Shown here piece by piece: positions 21,153 through 33,542 of a stretch of DNA of 64,000 bases. Origin of the DNA: Echiichthys vipera. Its lineage: Eukaryota; Chordata; Actinopteri; Perciformes; Trachinidae. The stretch lies in the NCBI GenBank assembly GCA_963691815.1, contig OY829649.1:33586112-33650111 (forward strand). Direction: 5' to 3'. Under the pieces are notes generated by a model. The model was given only the letters and a program-made list of their open reading frames with translations. It did no database searches and was not told where the DNA came from. The stretch's first letter is position 1. Every line of letters starts with the position of its first letter. The position numbers and the translations under genes are program-made.

Positions 21153-22167
21153 CCACCACATACACTACAACTGAAATGAAATGAAATAACACAAAGCCTG
21201 CCATGCAAAATGAAATAAGAGTTATCATTGAGCTTTTTTCATGTCCTTGTGCTGCTCAACATATGCATTTCCCCTCTGGGGTTCAATAAAGGCTTATCTT
21301 AATATATGTTAAAGTGCATGAGGCCATTTATGACCCGATCTGACCCTCTTCTTTCCTGAGACAGAGCAAATAATTCATCATCTTTCAACTACAACGTACC
21401 TGAGCAATCTAACCTGTCATCAATAGTAAAACTCTCCTTAGTGGAGGCAGAGAAAGTGATGAGAATCCCAAACTCCAACACTTCCCTTTCCCTCAGTGCA
21501 GAGTCTGAGCAGAAGAGGTCTGAAAAAAACGTGCTCTCGAGTTCATCTTGAAAATAAATGATGGATAAGGTTTCTGGTTTTCTCCCAATCTACTGTAAGC
21601 TCTTGCGAGAGAAATCAGACCTTTGAAAATGACTCCATCCATCTGCGAGGCTGGACGAGCAACGATGAAACCGCCTTCCCAGCTCACGTTGTGGTGACTG
21701 CCTCTCTGGCCCTCACACACATGACTAATACACAGATAAAATAGCATCCTGCAGTGTAATGGAGACGAATATCCATTGGCAGATATCGGCCTTTATTAAA
21801 AATCTGATTATGTGCTGTTATAGGGTCGTCCTGCTGTGGTAAGATGCAGTGTCTTTAGTTGCATATTTAGATTACCATTAATCTCTCAGCAGTGTGATTA
21901 GTGTAGTGGTCATGTTTTCCTGTCCTCCAGTGTCCGATGAGGCTTTTTTACCGACAAGAACTCAATTATAGAAGACGCTGGACCTGCATTATTCTTTCTT
22001 TTTACACAAACAGGATCCAGTTCCACCCTCAGATAGCCATACTCTAGTATCAATCTGGGAATTCATTTCAGGACTTTTTATTATTATTATTTTGTTGGAT
22101 TACAGCGTCTTATGGACCAACTGGTTGTAATAATGAAACCAAAACAAGCAAACCGTTTTGAGTCGAC
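21153..22167. other. Unique sequence with a LINE-like tail fragment
   Basis: At about 21240-21305 the phrase CCCCTCTGGGGTTCAATAAA followed by GGCTTATCTTA resembles the extreme 3' end of a fish LINE. No gene is otherwise seen. Confidence 0.45.
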
Positions 22168-22348
22168 TGTGGCTCGGTGAGAAAGTGGGTCATCCTCCAT
22201 TCGAGAGATTGGCGGTTCGATCCTCACCTCCCCCGGCCCACATGTCGAAGTGTCCTTGGGCATGACACTGACCCCAAATTGCTCCCCGTGCTGCGCATGG
22301 GTGTGTAAATTTGGTGTGAATTGTTACATTAGATTAGATTAGATTAGA
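22168..22348 (+). mobile_element. tRNA-derived SINE (family C) with (TTAGA)n tail
   Basis: The head TGGCTCGGTGAG is followed by a B-box-like GGTTCGATCC at 22214-22223, with tRNA-like spacing. The body has ACATGTCGAAGTGTCCTTGG and CCAAATTGCTCCCCGTGCTG, a recognisable teleost SINE, and ends in ATTAG/TTAGA repeats at 22327-22348. The left end has no clear duplication. Confidence 0.78.
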
Positions 22349-22385
22349 TGGTATGGGTATGGGTCTAGATCCCATACCCATACCA
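22349..22385. repeat. Perfect 15-bp hairpin
   Basis: The arm TGGTATGGGTATGGG (22349-22363) is exactly complementary to CCCATACCCATACCA (22371-22385), with loop TCTAGAT. It directly follows the TTAGA tail of the SINE and precedes a second, reversed copy of parts of the tail. It looks like a local fold-back copying event. Confidence 0.85.
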
Positions 22386-23370
22386 ATCTAGATATGGGCA
22401 TCTAATCTTATCTAGATTAGATGGTATGGGACTGAATGTGACAAACACCGTGAAATATATATATCTATATAATTACATTTACCAAACCGAAGACAATAGG
22501 TTAGTTACAGTTACTACAGTAGGTTACATGGGTGACATATCAGCTGAACCCTAGTTGTTGTATTAGATCATATACTAATCAGACATGAGCTAATGAGTTA
22601 ATACGCAGCTAACTAGGGATCAGCTGATGAGGTGAATTTCCAGATGAGAGGAAAGCATGAAAAAATACAGATGTGTGATTATTCCTCTCAGCAATGCTAA
22701 AGAGTCCATAGCTCATCTCTTGATCTAGTAGCATTTTGCTGACAGGTGATATGCATTAATACAATTTCTCTGGCTGGTAACATTTAAAGACATTTTGAAT
22801 AGCATGTCCAGAGCTGTAAAGGAAAAGAGATCAAGTGGCAGATCATTATTAGCCCGAGATAGCTGCCTTGTGTTGTATGGATATTCTTTAGCATCCTCTC
22901 CCAGAGGTGTTGTTCAAAAAGACATGACCCATAGAAAAGTACAAGTGTTTGACGTATCTGGAGAAGGTTTGGAAGTGTGTTGTTTTAGATATTGCCTAAA
23001 AAAGCTTCTGTAACTTGTGTTCTTTTCTTTACTCCGGTTGGATATCTAGGTGTAATGAAAGTTCAGCACTTCCATTGATATAAGAAGACTCATACATAGC
23101 TTTTCTGTTCCAGTATTCAACTCAGTCTGACTGGGAAGTAACCATAGACTGTATGTAAAGATGGACGGCTTAACTGCTCCGTGAAAGTGACGCCAAAACA
23201 TTTCAGTCACACCCTGTTGGCTGAGTGCCATTTATGTCAGTCCCCCGCCTCCAATCTAAAAAATATAAAAAAGTACACTTCAAATAAAGTCTCCCCAAAG
23301 ATAATTTCTGTCATTTAAGTTGTTTTCACACTGATGTTTGTTCTGATAACAAGATATAAAGACCCATGCA
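22386..23370. other. Unique AT-rich sequence, no gene seen
   Basis: Short frames only. A 72-codon plus frame at 22795-23013 lacks any recognisable domain. Confidence 0.5.
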
Positions 23371-23535
23371 GTCGGTGGCACAGTGGTTAGAGCAGTAGTT
23401 GCATGTAAAGAGGCTGAAGGTCCACGAGGCAGCGGCTGCGGGTTCAACTCCAACCTGCGGCCCTTTGCTGCATGTCTCCCCCTCTCTCTCACCTCATTTC
23501 CTGTCCGTCTTATCTAATAAAGGCTTTAAAACTGA
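23371..23535 (+). mobile_element. tRNA-derived SINE (family E)
   Basis: The head GTGGCACAGTGGTTAGAGCA resembles a tRNA A box, and GCGGGTTCAACTCC resembles the B box about 60 bp later. The body CTGCGGCCCTTTGCTGCATG, then a CT-rich run and CTAATAAAGGC, is a familiar fish SINE. No duplication is visible at the ends. Confidence 0.72.
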
Positions 23536-23937
23536 CATCATGATTGACAGCTGTGACTGACTCGCAATTGATCGGGCAGGTGTAGGGGCGGGACTTCGAT
23601 CGTGCCCAATCACTACTGCGCTGACTTTATTACAGCATGGCTGTAATAAAGACTTCAAACTTACAGCGTGGCGGCACCTGTATCTGAGTTATTTTTGCTT
23701 CACTTTTGTACGGTGGGAGGAAGTGGAGCTGTGTCATCCTTCTTTACAGTCTATAGAGGTAACTTAATAAAGTTGCAGTAAAGCAAAGCTACTCTTATTA
23801 CAGCTCTCCCCTCTCCTGAGCCAATAGGAACGCCCTTCCTCTCTGAAATGACCTGTGATTGGCCAAGTCTCCCGTCACATGGTAGATTATCCAAATCCTG
23901 AAAACAGAGCAAAGAGGAGTGCCGAAGTCTAGTTTTC
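23536..23937. other. Unique sequence containing the donor flank of the 17-kb SINE chimera
   Basis: Positions about 23890-23950 are the reverse complement of the non-SINE piece inside the chimera at 17002-17499. Nothing else is recognised. Confidence 0.6.
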
Positions 23938-24303
23938 TCAGAACTCCTTATTCATTCATTCATCGTCAATCGCTTATGCCGGGGTCGGGGTCGCGGGGGT
24001 GCTGGAGCCGTCCCAGCTGACATCGGGCGTGAGGCGGGGTACACCCTGGACAGGACGCCAGTCTATCACAGGGCACATAGAGACGAGCAGAGACAGACAA
24101 CCATTCACACCTACGGGTGATTTAGAGTCATCAATGAACCGAACACCTGCACGTCTTTGGACTGTGGGAGGAAACCGGAGAACCCGGAGAAAACCCACGC
24201 AGACACGGGGACAACATGCAAACTCCACACAGAAGGGCCCCAGCCGGGATGCGAACTTGTAACCTTCTAACCACTACACCACCGTGTAGCCAGAAGTCTT
24301 TAT
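23938..24303 (-). mobile_element. SINE-A copy, probable source of the transduced flank
   Basis: The body 23951-24288 has the (TGAA)n tail at the left (minus orientation). The head keeps CCACTACACCACCGTG but lacks about 20 bp between the A-box and B-box regions. Flanks AGAACTCCTTATT and AGAAGTCTTTATT agree at 11 of 13 positions and probably are an aged target-site duplication. The left flank reappears inside the 17-kb insertion. Confidence 0.82.
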
Positions 24304-25637
24304 TATTCTAGATTATTATGAATGGTTTGCCCAACAATCCCAAAAATAAACGACCTTCCACAACTTTAAATGTCGTCATTGACATTGTCATCGTCTCTGA
24401 GACTATAAGGACCGGGGGACACAGTGATTTACCAATACGAAATCACAGAAGTGTCTTTCTCCTCCCGTGTTTTGCACACATCCATCATGTGTCTTGTCGT
24501 GGATGACAAGACCAGATCATTTCTTAAATAAATGTCGGTCTAATATCATTCTACATCTACAGCAGCAGGGCCACTGTCTGGAACTATGTCAACAAACTTA
24601 GTCCCTTTTGCCCTGTGATGGTGGAGACTGACCTTCGTCGCAGTGATGAAGGAGGATATAATCCATTTAAGGCTCCATTAGTGAATAGGCTCTTGTTTTT
24701 CTTCTAGGGCAGCGTCTCCATGACATCCTCCTGTTATAGCCGGATGAAAATAAAACCCAATTGGAGATGGACTCGGTCGGTACTTTGGTTTGACTTTTAA
24801 AACAAACCCAATGTTGTGTTCCCGAAAGCATCCTGACAAATCTTCAGAGAGAGTAATGAGACATTTACAGATTGAAAGTAGGAATTAACAGCCCAGTACG
24901 TGTTTCAAATACAGGATGTTGCTTCACTCAAGAGACTGTTAGCAAGCTGACCTTGCTTGTTTTAACCTCGTTTGCCTGAGATTCACGGGAGGCTCCCAAA
25001 CGCTTGGGGACGTGACAGATGACTGGTTAAAACCAACAAATGATGGGGTAAAATACAAAGACACATTCTCACAGATAAACTCATGGATTTACACAAACAC
25101 ACAATGTATAATGTTTAATCATCCCACCTTCATTTATGAAATTAGGTCGAAAACGTATACCGGTATTCAGTCCCATTTTGATGGTTATTCAAATCCAATG
25201 GGTACTGATTGTCGTACCTTTATTGGCTCACAAGTGAGAAATGTACACCTCCCTTGTTGTCTGCAGGAGTGGAAGCATGAGCAGCACCAGGAAATTTTCA
25301 CTGCAGTAGTTGCTATACTGTATATATAGCGTTTGACATTGTGATGTGCGCATAGTCGCATAGTCTGGCTCATACAGTAGAGCCTGACATCCGGCCTCTC
25401 ACGCGTCCAATGCCCCTTCCGCTCTCTCTATGCAAGGACATCGTTGGATAAGTGCAACCCACGACGAGTTTGATTGGTTTAAAGAAAAACAAACAAGCCA
25501 TCCGGTGTATGGTCTGGTGATGTGAAACTACAGGACGTGCGATGTCAAATGAACTCAACACGTCATGCTACAACTTACAAAAATGAAAACTTGCACGGTT
25601 CTCATTTTCCATGGCTAATCAAGTGTTTCCCAAACCT
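24304..25637. other. Unique sequence, no gene seen
   Basis: The longest frame (105 codons, 25012-25329 plus) shows no domain. No repeat copy is recognised. Confidence 0.5.
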
Positions 25638-26335
25638 ATTCAATTCAATTCAATTCAATTCAATTTTAGTTCCAGTGCAAATTCATAACAAAAGTAATCT
25701 CAGGATACTTTACATATGGAGTAGGTAGAGACCAAACTCTATGACTTATTTATGGTTTACATTGACCCAACAATTCCCCTATTGAGCACACAGTGGCAAC
25801 GAAAACCTTCACTATAACTGACAGGAACGTCAGACAGACCCAGCTCTGTGGAGGACGGCCATCTGTCTGCACCGGAGAGAGGAAGAGAAGGAGAGAGAGA
25901 GAGAGAGAAAAGACGGACAGATGGACAGGGAGAGCCAAAGAGAGACACAAAGACACATAAAAGTAACAGTAACTATAAAAATATCTATGGCAGTGGCGAT
26001 TGCTCTAAGCAAGGAAAGCTCAGCTTCTACTGACTTCAATGGGGAAGCGTAGAGCGAGTTGTTCCACTGCAGCCAAACTAGACGGTCATTGGATAAACGC
26101 TGGGCTTTGTCCCGCCCATCGGACGCTCAGCATCTCTGGGGGTCTATGGGACAGTGGGCTGGCCCGGCTGCTCGGCTTCTGCATGATGATTGGATGAGCT
26201 GTCTGAGGCTGAATCCTTTTTTGTTTGACAGCTAAATGAGCGAATTAGCGATCTTGGAAAATAAACATCCACCGAGACATGAATGATACAAACAGAGAGG
26301 AGAGAAGCTCAGAGTATCAGGAGCAGGATTATCCC
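25638..26335 (-). mobile_element. Family D retroposon with a replaced middle
   Basis: On the minus strand, 26335-26275 matches the start of the 44.2 kb copy (CTGAGCTTCTCTCCTCTCTG, TATCATTCATGTCTC). Positions 25985 down to 25638 match its 3' half, including GTCAGACAGACCCAGCTCTG and an (ATTCA)n tail. The roughly 285 bp between them (25988-26272) are unrelated to the corresponding 185 bp at 44.28-44.46 kb, and include CTTTGTCCCGCCCATCGGAC. A GA-rich microsatellite lies at 25870-25910. Confidence 0.68.
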
Positions 26336-28200
26336 CGGCAGACTAGGCCTATAGCAGCAGAATTAAGGAAGCATAGCAAAATCAGCTTAGGACCCAATGA
26401 TGCCAATAACAACACAGCCAAGGGATAAAAGCTATATGCTTTGTCAAGCCTTCATACCTGAGAGTCTACCCGGGGGGGTTCAACTTAATCCACAGCCACT
26501 CAGTGTGGGAGGTCCCCTTGTCTTTAGTAGTTTGATTGCATTGGATACAAAATGTGGTTTATCAAACTTACATTTACATTTTTTAATTGAGCGTATTATA
26601 AAATAATTATTTAAGGAATTATGCATGACTGATATCTTTTAAATTAACATTTTTTTTAAATCCCTCATACTGCATTAGCCGATTCCAAAGTACCCCTGGG
26701 GGTACACATGCCCACATTGGAGAAACACTGCTCTAGTCAGTCTACACTGACGGAAGGTGTTTGTATATTTATAATAGATAATGTGTTGAATGCACACGCT
26801 GCAAATGTCCATCAGAAAAGGAAAGAAATGAAATACTAATAATAAGGATTTCCACATTGCAACGTTCTCGTTTGGGGACAGGGTTGGTACACTGCTTCTG
26901 TTGCCTCTCTGTGTGAAAGGATCACACACATTAAACGTATTACAGCTCAGTTAGATTGGATTGATTACAGTTTGTGCCTCATCCAAGATTCAAATGAGAA
27001 TCTGTCCTTGAGGAGGGCAACGCTTTGCTTCTGTACAGTGAAGTTACACGATCAGCACTAAGGAGTGCGCGGGCAGCATGTTGGAAGCTCAAGACGTTTG
27101 TTTTTAGACAGACCCGTCTCCCGTTAGCCGGGGCTCTCATCTGTGACTTTGCAGCGGGGAGTCAAGCCTCTATCTATGAGGCGCCTTGTAAAAAGAACAA
27201 TGAATTTAATTATTAAAAACGAGGCAGAGATTGTGAAGCGGGGCCACGGCGGAGCTTGGAAAACACGGGGGCCGTCATGTGTGGATTAATCAACCTTTGC
27301 GGACTCAGCCGAATCTTTGCAGAGGTGGCAAACGACATGGGGAGCCAATAGAGAATGGAAGTGTTGACATTTTGCTCTCCATTACACTTTAACGTTTTCT
27401 CTCTTTACTCTGGTGCTAAAGTAAATGCTTGAATCAGAGAGAGGCTATAAAAGCGGCGAGCTCGGGCTATGGGGTTTTAGCTTCAGTGTGATAAGAATCT
27501 CTGTGGACTCACCTCAGTGTGGACACACACTGTATGTCTGTGTCATTATGTGGCTCTGTACACATTTCTCCATGGCACCGATGCTCAGGACATGTTGGAG
27601 ATATGAACAGCTGACCGAACAGAAGCGGAGACTCCAACACTAAAAATATCACGGACAATGACACATTTTACTGCACTTTAAATCTAGTAGAGTTTATTGT
27701 ATAGACACTGTGGTACACTGTGTCCAGTGGATGCAAGCATTGGGCAAGGGCATGCATGTACAACAGATCACTTTAATAAAGCATGGGCGCAATATAGCCT
27801 CAACCGTTTTTCCCTCGCAATAGGTAAAGCAAGAAAACGTAGCTTCAGCTTCATTGCTACGTCTATGTAAGGTATGGGCTAAAAGTTAAGCAATGTCATC
27901 TCTAAGTTAGGGGTTTGAGTATGAGGTTTTTCCCTTGGTCCCCCAATGGGACTGGAATCCTGGAGGACAAGAAAAACACCCATTGTTTGGTAGCTTAGGC
28001 ATTTCATTTGTTTTGTTCGCATTAAGCCACTGTTTAGGCAAGGTTAATGGGGCCACTGATGTTCGTATCTGTGTATTAGTGATGCGAAGATAGCATCCTT
28101 AAATGTGAGTGGTTTAAAAGCTAATCCAATTAAAAGAAAAAAAGGAATGATTCAAATGAAGAGGGAACAAATCCAACTAATATATTTACACGCAACATCT
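26336..28200. other. 1.9 kb of unique sequence, no gene seen
   Basis: Short frames only. Positions 27025-27330 are GC-richer and could be conserved non-coding DNA, but one sequence cannot show this. Confidence 0.45.
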
Positions 28201-28535
28201 TTAGCACTGTCGCCTCACAGCAAGAAGGTTCCTGGTTCGCATCCCGGCTGGGGCCCTTCTGTGTGGAGTTTGCATGTTGTCCCCGTGTCTGCGTGGGTTT
28301 TCTCCGGGTTCTCCGGTTTCCTCCCACAGTCCAAAGACGTGCAGGTGTTCGGTTAATTGATGACTCTAAATCACCCGTAGGTGTGAATGGTTGTCTGTCT
28401 CTGTTCGTCTCTATGTGTCCTGTGATAGACTGGCGTCCTGTCCAGGGTGGACACCAATGTCCGCTGGGATCGGCTCCAGCACCCCCCACGACCCCGACCC
28501 CGGGATAAGCGGTTGAAGATGAATGAATGAATAAA
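28201..28535 (+). mobile_element. SINE-A copy, head-truncated
   Basis: It starts inside the tRNA-like head at TTAGCACTGTCGCCTCACAG and retains a B-box-like GGTTCGCATCC. The full body follows with a small deletion (CACCAATGTCCGCTGGG), and it ends in GAATGAATGAATAA. It directly abuts an L2 3' end. Confidence 0.85.
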
Positions 28536-28885
28536 TCTCACTCAGCTAGAACATTCTGCACTTAGGATATAAGGCAGCGTTCAGTTTTTATGCTCCACAA
28601 ATCTGGAACAAACTCACAGAAAACTGCAGGTCTGCTGAAACTCTTAGCTCTTTTAAATCAAGACTGAGACTTTTCTCTTTGCCGCTGCTCTTCAGTAAAC
28701 TGCACTTTAACTTCTGTAACTGTAACCATCTTTTATATGTTTTAAATGACCTTTTATGTGTTTTAAATGTAAATGTTTTATGTGTTTTTTTCCCAATGCT
28801 TTAAATGTCTTATGTAAAGCACTTTGAATTACCTTGTTGTTGAATTGTGCTATACAAATAAACTGCCTTGCCTTGCCTCAATTAG
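28536..28885 (+). mobile_element. L2-type LINE 3' end
   Basis: The plus strand encodes the C-terminal L2-like stretch YAPQIWNKLTENCRSAETL followed by SSFKSRLRLFS, with a preceding frameshift. The 3' UTR carries GTAAAGCACTTTGAATTACC and ends in repeats of TTGCC at 28865-28882, the usual L2 tail in fish. The 5' part is missing. Confidence 0.85.
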
Positions 28886-30557
28886 CTGAAAATACATGTC
28901 CCGTTACTTGAACCTTCTTTAAAGTAACTTTTTGGGTCAAATATAAGCATTAGTCAAACATAATGACATAATGATGTCATTGACAAACAACAGAAACAAC
29001 TCCATTCTATGAAATACACTTTTCTGGATCCATTGTAAATTCAAAATTGAATCCATACTCTTCAAACTCCAAAATGACAAAGTCATCTGACACTAGAGGG
29101 CTTTTACCAGCATTGTGATCATTGATTTGTTATTGCTATAAAAAGTGAATCATGAATGGACTTGGCAATCGATCCAGGGTTTTTTCCTGTGGATTTATGA
29201 GTTGACGTCAAACACAGGCACCTGTGGAAGGATAGCTGTTTGATGAGTCCGATGAACACGCTGTTTAGACGTTGACTTTGGCAGCACTGAGAACAGCGGT
29301 GGAAACTGATCCTAACTAAATCTCTCTGATCGATGGAGGCACTTCCTTTTAAAGAAGCTTGATTTATGGACTTCTTTCAAGGGCTTCATCATCTCCATCC
29401 GAGCACACTCCTGAGATGAAGGTGGCAGCCCTGGTATATACAATATACCCTACACAGTTTAATGCCATTAGATACAGGCATGGTTTAGAGAGGCAGTAGG
29501 GAGGCAGGCATGGTCAACACCAATGTCACGTGAGAAGGGGCACTAGGTCACAGGCTTACTAGCCATTAATCAATACGTCTGACTTTGGGTAGCAGCATAG
29601 CATGACTGTAGCCTATGGAGGTAGAATTAGCCCACAAAGATTAATATATATCTAAAGTATCAATATGCACACATTTCTAAACAAACAAAATACAAATGTA
29701 TAGAATATCAAATGTGACGTACAAATATATAAATAAATAAACGTGTATTTGTAAAAATATTGTTGCGTTTGGATTCTACGTTTGTGGATTGCTATTTGCC
29801 GTTTTTTCTCGATGACGCAATTTTGAGACATTGTTGCCGCACATCAGGATCCACAAATACATACCACTAAATTTACCCTCCCCTGTACAACCAGCAGAGG
29901 TCAGTGTTGTAAAGCTGTTGACTGTTGTTGACTCTGTTGATTTCAGTCAAGTTAACTCGATGATTTTGGATCTTTTGGAGCTCAAAATCAAGGATCTCAT
30001 TTTGGATTATTATACACACATCACACTGATATGAGATCAGTATGTTCACATAGAAAATGTCATTAAACGGTATTGATACAATGAGCAGCCGTCGCTGTCT
30101 TTCAGAGTAACTTTTGGATAGGTTAGCAGCAGCTAACGTTAACATTAGCTAGTAGCTCGTTCAAACCAAAAAGCCTTAAGAACCTTTAGCACTATCCACA
30201 TCTCTGATTAACTGCTAGCTAGATAATGCTCACTGTCCACTCCATAGATAGTACGTAGTAAAGTATCTATTGTACAGTCGATTGGCACCACGATGATGTC
30301 CTTGACTTTTATAAAGTTTGTGCTCATACCAGTCGGTTAATCACGTCACATGTAACAATCTGTGATGCTTACTTTACTGATGTTGTAGCAATGAGCAAGC
30401 TTATACGTGTACCTTGACTGGTACATTTGTCATCCACACATTATTCATAAATATGGAAGCTCTATTTATTTATTTATTTATTTATGGCATAGCTTTCTCT
30501 AGCAGTGTACAACCATCCTTAAATCCAAATTATAAGTCAACTAAACTGCTGTCTTCA
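28886..30557. other. Unique AT-rich sequence, no gene seen
   Basis: No domain-bearing frame. A (TTTA)n run lies at about 30462-30485. Confidence 0.5.
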
Positions 30558-30821
30558 CATTTTAGCACTATGTCTACCCACCGTGTTAGGTTAACTCTAC
30601 CACCTTTTGATTATAGAGAATGATGGAGACGATGGCCAATGCCCTACTCAATGCGTTGGTCAGGTCAAGTGTTTCCACCACCTCCGACTCCACCAACTCC
30701 CACCGTTACCCCTACCCCTGCTTCTTCATCCACTGCCAGACCTGATCTGCCTGATCTTGCAGCCAGAGTAAATCATTCAGTGAAACGGTTACGCCAATTA
30801 AGTATTGCTAAATATATGTGA
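30558..30821 (+). pseudogene. Coding-like stretch of unknown identity, frame-broken
   Basis: After a possible splice acceptor (CTTCACATTTTAG) the plus strand reads MSTHRVRLTLPPFDYRE and stops. In another frame it then reads MANALLNALVRSSVSTTSDS, and in a third a Pro/Thr/Ser-rich run leading into LAARVNHSVKRLRQLSIAKY and a TGA stop. Codon-like composition over three linked frames suggests a decayed coding sequence rather than noise. No family is recognised. A SINE-A tail begins directly at the stop. Confidence 0.25.
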
Positions 30822-31125
30822 TCATTCATTCATTCATTCATCATCTGACATCAGGCGTGAGGCGGGGTCCACCCTGGACAGGACGCCAGTCTATCACAGG
30901 ACACATAGAGACGAACAGAGACAGACAACCATTCACACCTACGGGTGATTTAGAGTCATCAATGAACCGAACACCTGCACGTCTTTGGACTGTGGGAGGA
31001 AACCGGAGAACCCGGAGAAAAGCCACGCAGACACGGGGAGAACATGCTAACTCCACACAGAAAGGCCCCAGCCGGGATGCGAACCAACTTTCTCGCCGTG
31101 AGGCGACAGTGCTAACCACCACACC
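30822..31125 (-). mobile_element. SINE-A copy with deleted 3' part
   Basis: The (TGAA)n tail (reversed, 30822-30842) joins the body at ATCTGACATCAGGCGTGAGG, so about 50 bp of the usual 3' region are missing. The body runs to the tRNA-like head GCTAACCACCACACC at 31125. No duplication is recognised. Confidence 0.85.
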
Positions 31126-32239
31126 TTTAATTTATATCCAAATCACATTTTTACCTGGACTGTCCTTTCTCCTGAAATTGTGGTTGTCCCGTCAATATTC
31201 TCTTTCTGTCTAAGCGACATTGAGGGACACTCTCGGCCTGTGCCACAGTGTCCCCTGTTGTTTATGATTCCCCTTTAACAATGGAGGACTTTTGCTCTTG
31301 GCACAAAAGGACATGGAAAGTGTCTGGATTAGGACAAATCCCTGTGATCGCCTTAAAGGTACATTCGGTGTCGGTCTGGAAAAACATGCATTGTCCCACT
31401 CAAACCTGAGAGACAGGTATGTTATTTGAAACGCTATCTGTCTTTGTAAACTGATGCTGGAGAAATAATCCACGTAGCGTTAATTTCCCTCCGTGGCACA
31501 GGTCATTTAAGATCTTTGGACGAGTCGTGCAAGCTAATTGACAAGCTTGTCAAGCTGCTGTCGATATTGAAAGGCATTAGTATTTCCAGAAATGCTGCTG
31601 GTTAATACTGCATGGGAGGATGTGGAAACAGAAGGTAGATTTCTGCCAGGGGATAGCCGTTGAATATTTCACTGCAATGTCTGACACCAGGAAATGTCAG
31701 CCCTTGTGCTCTCATATTTCAAATGCATGATGGGACTTGGAGGGGCATTGACTGAAGCCCAGCAGTAGACTCTCATGACAATTAGATAAAAAAATACAGA
31801 TGTAAATGGAATCACTGTTATAAATGTTATTTTTTTTAATGAAAAAATAACTGCGGTCAAGCTAGACATCACCAGCCGCGCCTGAAGTTGGAGTGCACCC
31901 GTGTTTCAGCCCGTTGTCATTCCCAGGGCGTGCCAAACTCCACGCAAGGAGGTAGGCTGGATTCGTGGGTGGTCGAATAAACACAGCACTTTCACCCAAA
32001 GTTCGTTCAATCCTTTTGAATTTTATAGCCACTTTCTGACGTTAACAAACCCCTTCTAGAGATCTAACACTATCAAATCCAGCTAGTACCATCGAAAGAC
32101 CTTTTTGATAAAATATACCGTAATTCTTTAGTTTACGTTGGAGCGTATGGCTGTGGCGTGGCGGTGAAAATTGGAGTCATGCCATGAAAACAGGAAGTAG
32201 CTATAATTAAAAGCCATCATCGAAATAAACCTCATCTCA
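31126..32239. other. Unique sequence, no gene seen
   Basis: Only short frames without domains. Confidence 0.5.
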
Positions 32240-32370
32240 TCCATCACAGTCCGGTTCGGCAGTATTGACACAGCGCATCATCGACAGAACATCCAAAATG
32301 ATCGGCTTACTCCTTCCATCCCTCGAATCACTTCACCACAAACGCACACTTCGCAGAGCCTGTAAGATCA
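32240..32370 (+). mobile_element. LINE C-terminal coding fragment
   Basis: The plus frame reads RIIDRTSKMIGLLLPSLESL followed by HHKRTLRRACKIISY. This is the pattern of the C-terminal region of fish LINE reverse transcriptases (residues after the thumb, of the type K-I-I-G-x-x-L-P-S-L followed by R-x-L-R-R-A). Both ends are cut and the downstream sequence is unrelated. Confidence 0.6.
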
Positions 32371-33542
32371 TCTCTTATGTATTATGTAATGTGTCTGTCT
32401 GTAAGATCATCTATGTTATATGTTTAATATTTGATGTGATGTTGGAACCTGTACCGAGCCTGGCCGTGTGGTCATTAAAAGAGTCAGACAATTAAATATT
32501 AACTCACAGTCACAGCTCCACCTACTGGCAACAGGAAGTCAGCCTAATATGACATCTAACTAACTAACTTCATCCGGTTTACATCAAAAGGTCAATGTGT
32601 GTTCTACACTTGATGCAGAGCAACAGAAAGCGTGTTTAGTAGGTGATGTCTAACACCACAAAGTGGACACAGGAAGTGTTGCAAAAGTTGCACTGGATCG
32701 CCCATGGCCTCACGCCCCCCATGTGGCGTGTGACGGTCACGCAATCACGTGGCCGCACCTGCCGGGGTCCAGCCAGCTTCCTGATGTGCGCTGTGTGGGA
32801 GGGCCCATTCATCACTGCCCACACTTTCCAAAGACAAGTGTCGCAGTATGAAAGTCTTACCTGAAGAGCGGCTATGACATCTTAATATTAGCATTAAGGA
32901 AACTATGGTTGTAGCTATAGTTGTTCTGTCTCTGCTGAGGGTTTTGTAAAATGCCAACTGAGATTATTTATGTTACATAATGTGCAGCGGTATTAAAGAT
33001 GAACACTGTTTGCAAATGAAACACTTTATCCCTGTTTAATATAAGTGATTCATCTTGTGATGCTTGCTTAACAGTTTAATTAACACATTACTGCACCAGC
33101 GGTTTTCATTACTCAGGCCCTTATTTGCTCTTGAGGAAATGCTAGACTCCATATTTACCAGCTCAAGGCATCGTTCCCTCGACGCTTGACTACAAATAGA
33201 CGTCTTCTCCTTTCTTGCATTTTGTTTTCTATTGTTCCCAAAAGCTCTGAGATGAATTCGGAGTGCTGAGTTAACACAACAGGTTTATTTTCAGAGCTGT
33301 TTCAGGTGAGGAAACATGTTCTTGTACTTTAGCTGCATACCTTCACTTATCTATCACCTCTAACTCGTAAAAACACTTTATTAAAGATGCGATGGCTGTG
33401 TTTAATATATTACTGAAATAAAAGAACAGAAGACGGACAAAAAGCAAAGTACTCTTTCTGAAGAAGGCTCCATTTTCAGAGCACTGCTTTTCCTCGTGTA
33501 GTGTAGTGAACCTCAGTAGGGGTTATACCCAAAGCAATTTCA
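32371..33542. other. Unique sequence, no gene seen
   Basis: Includes a GC-rich stretch about 32690-32830 with overlapping frames on both strands but no domain. The last 30 bp before 33543 belong to the Penelope-like repeat that the next element interrupts. Confidence 0.45.

Noticed and set aside
22168..22348. Possible true tRNA gene because of good A and B box matches
   Set aside because: The acceptor stem does not close, and the sequence continues into a SINE body and TTAGA tail. The same applies to the heads of SINE families A, B and E.
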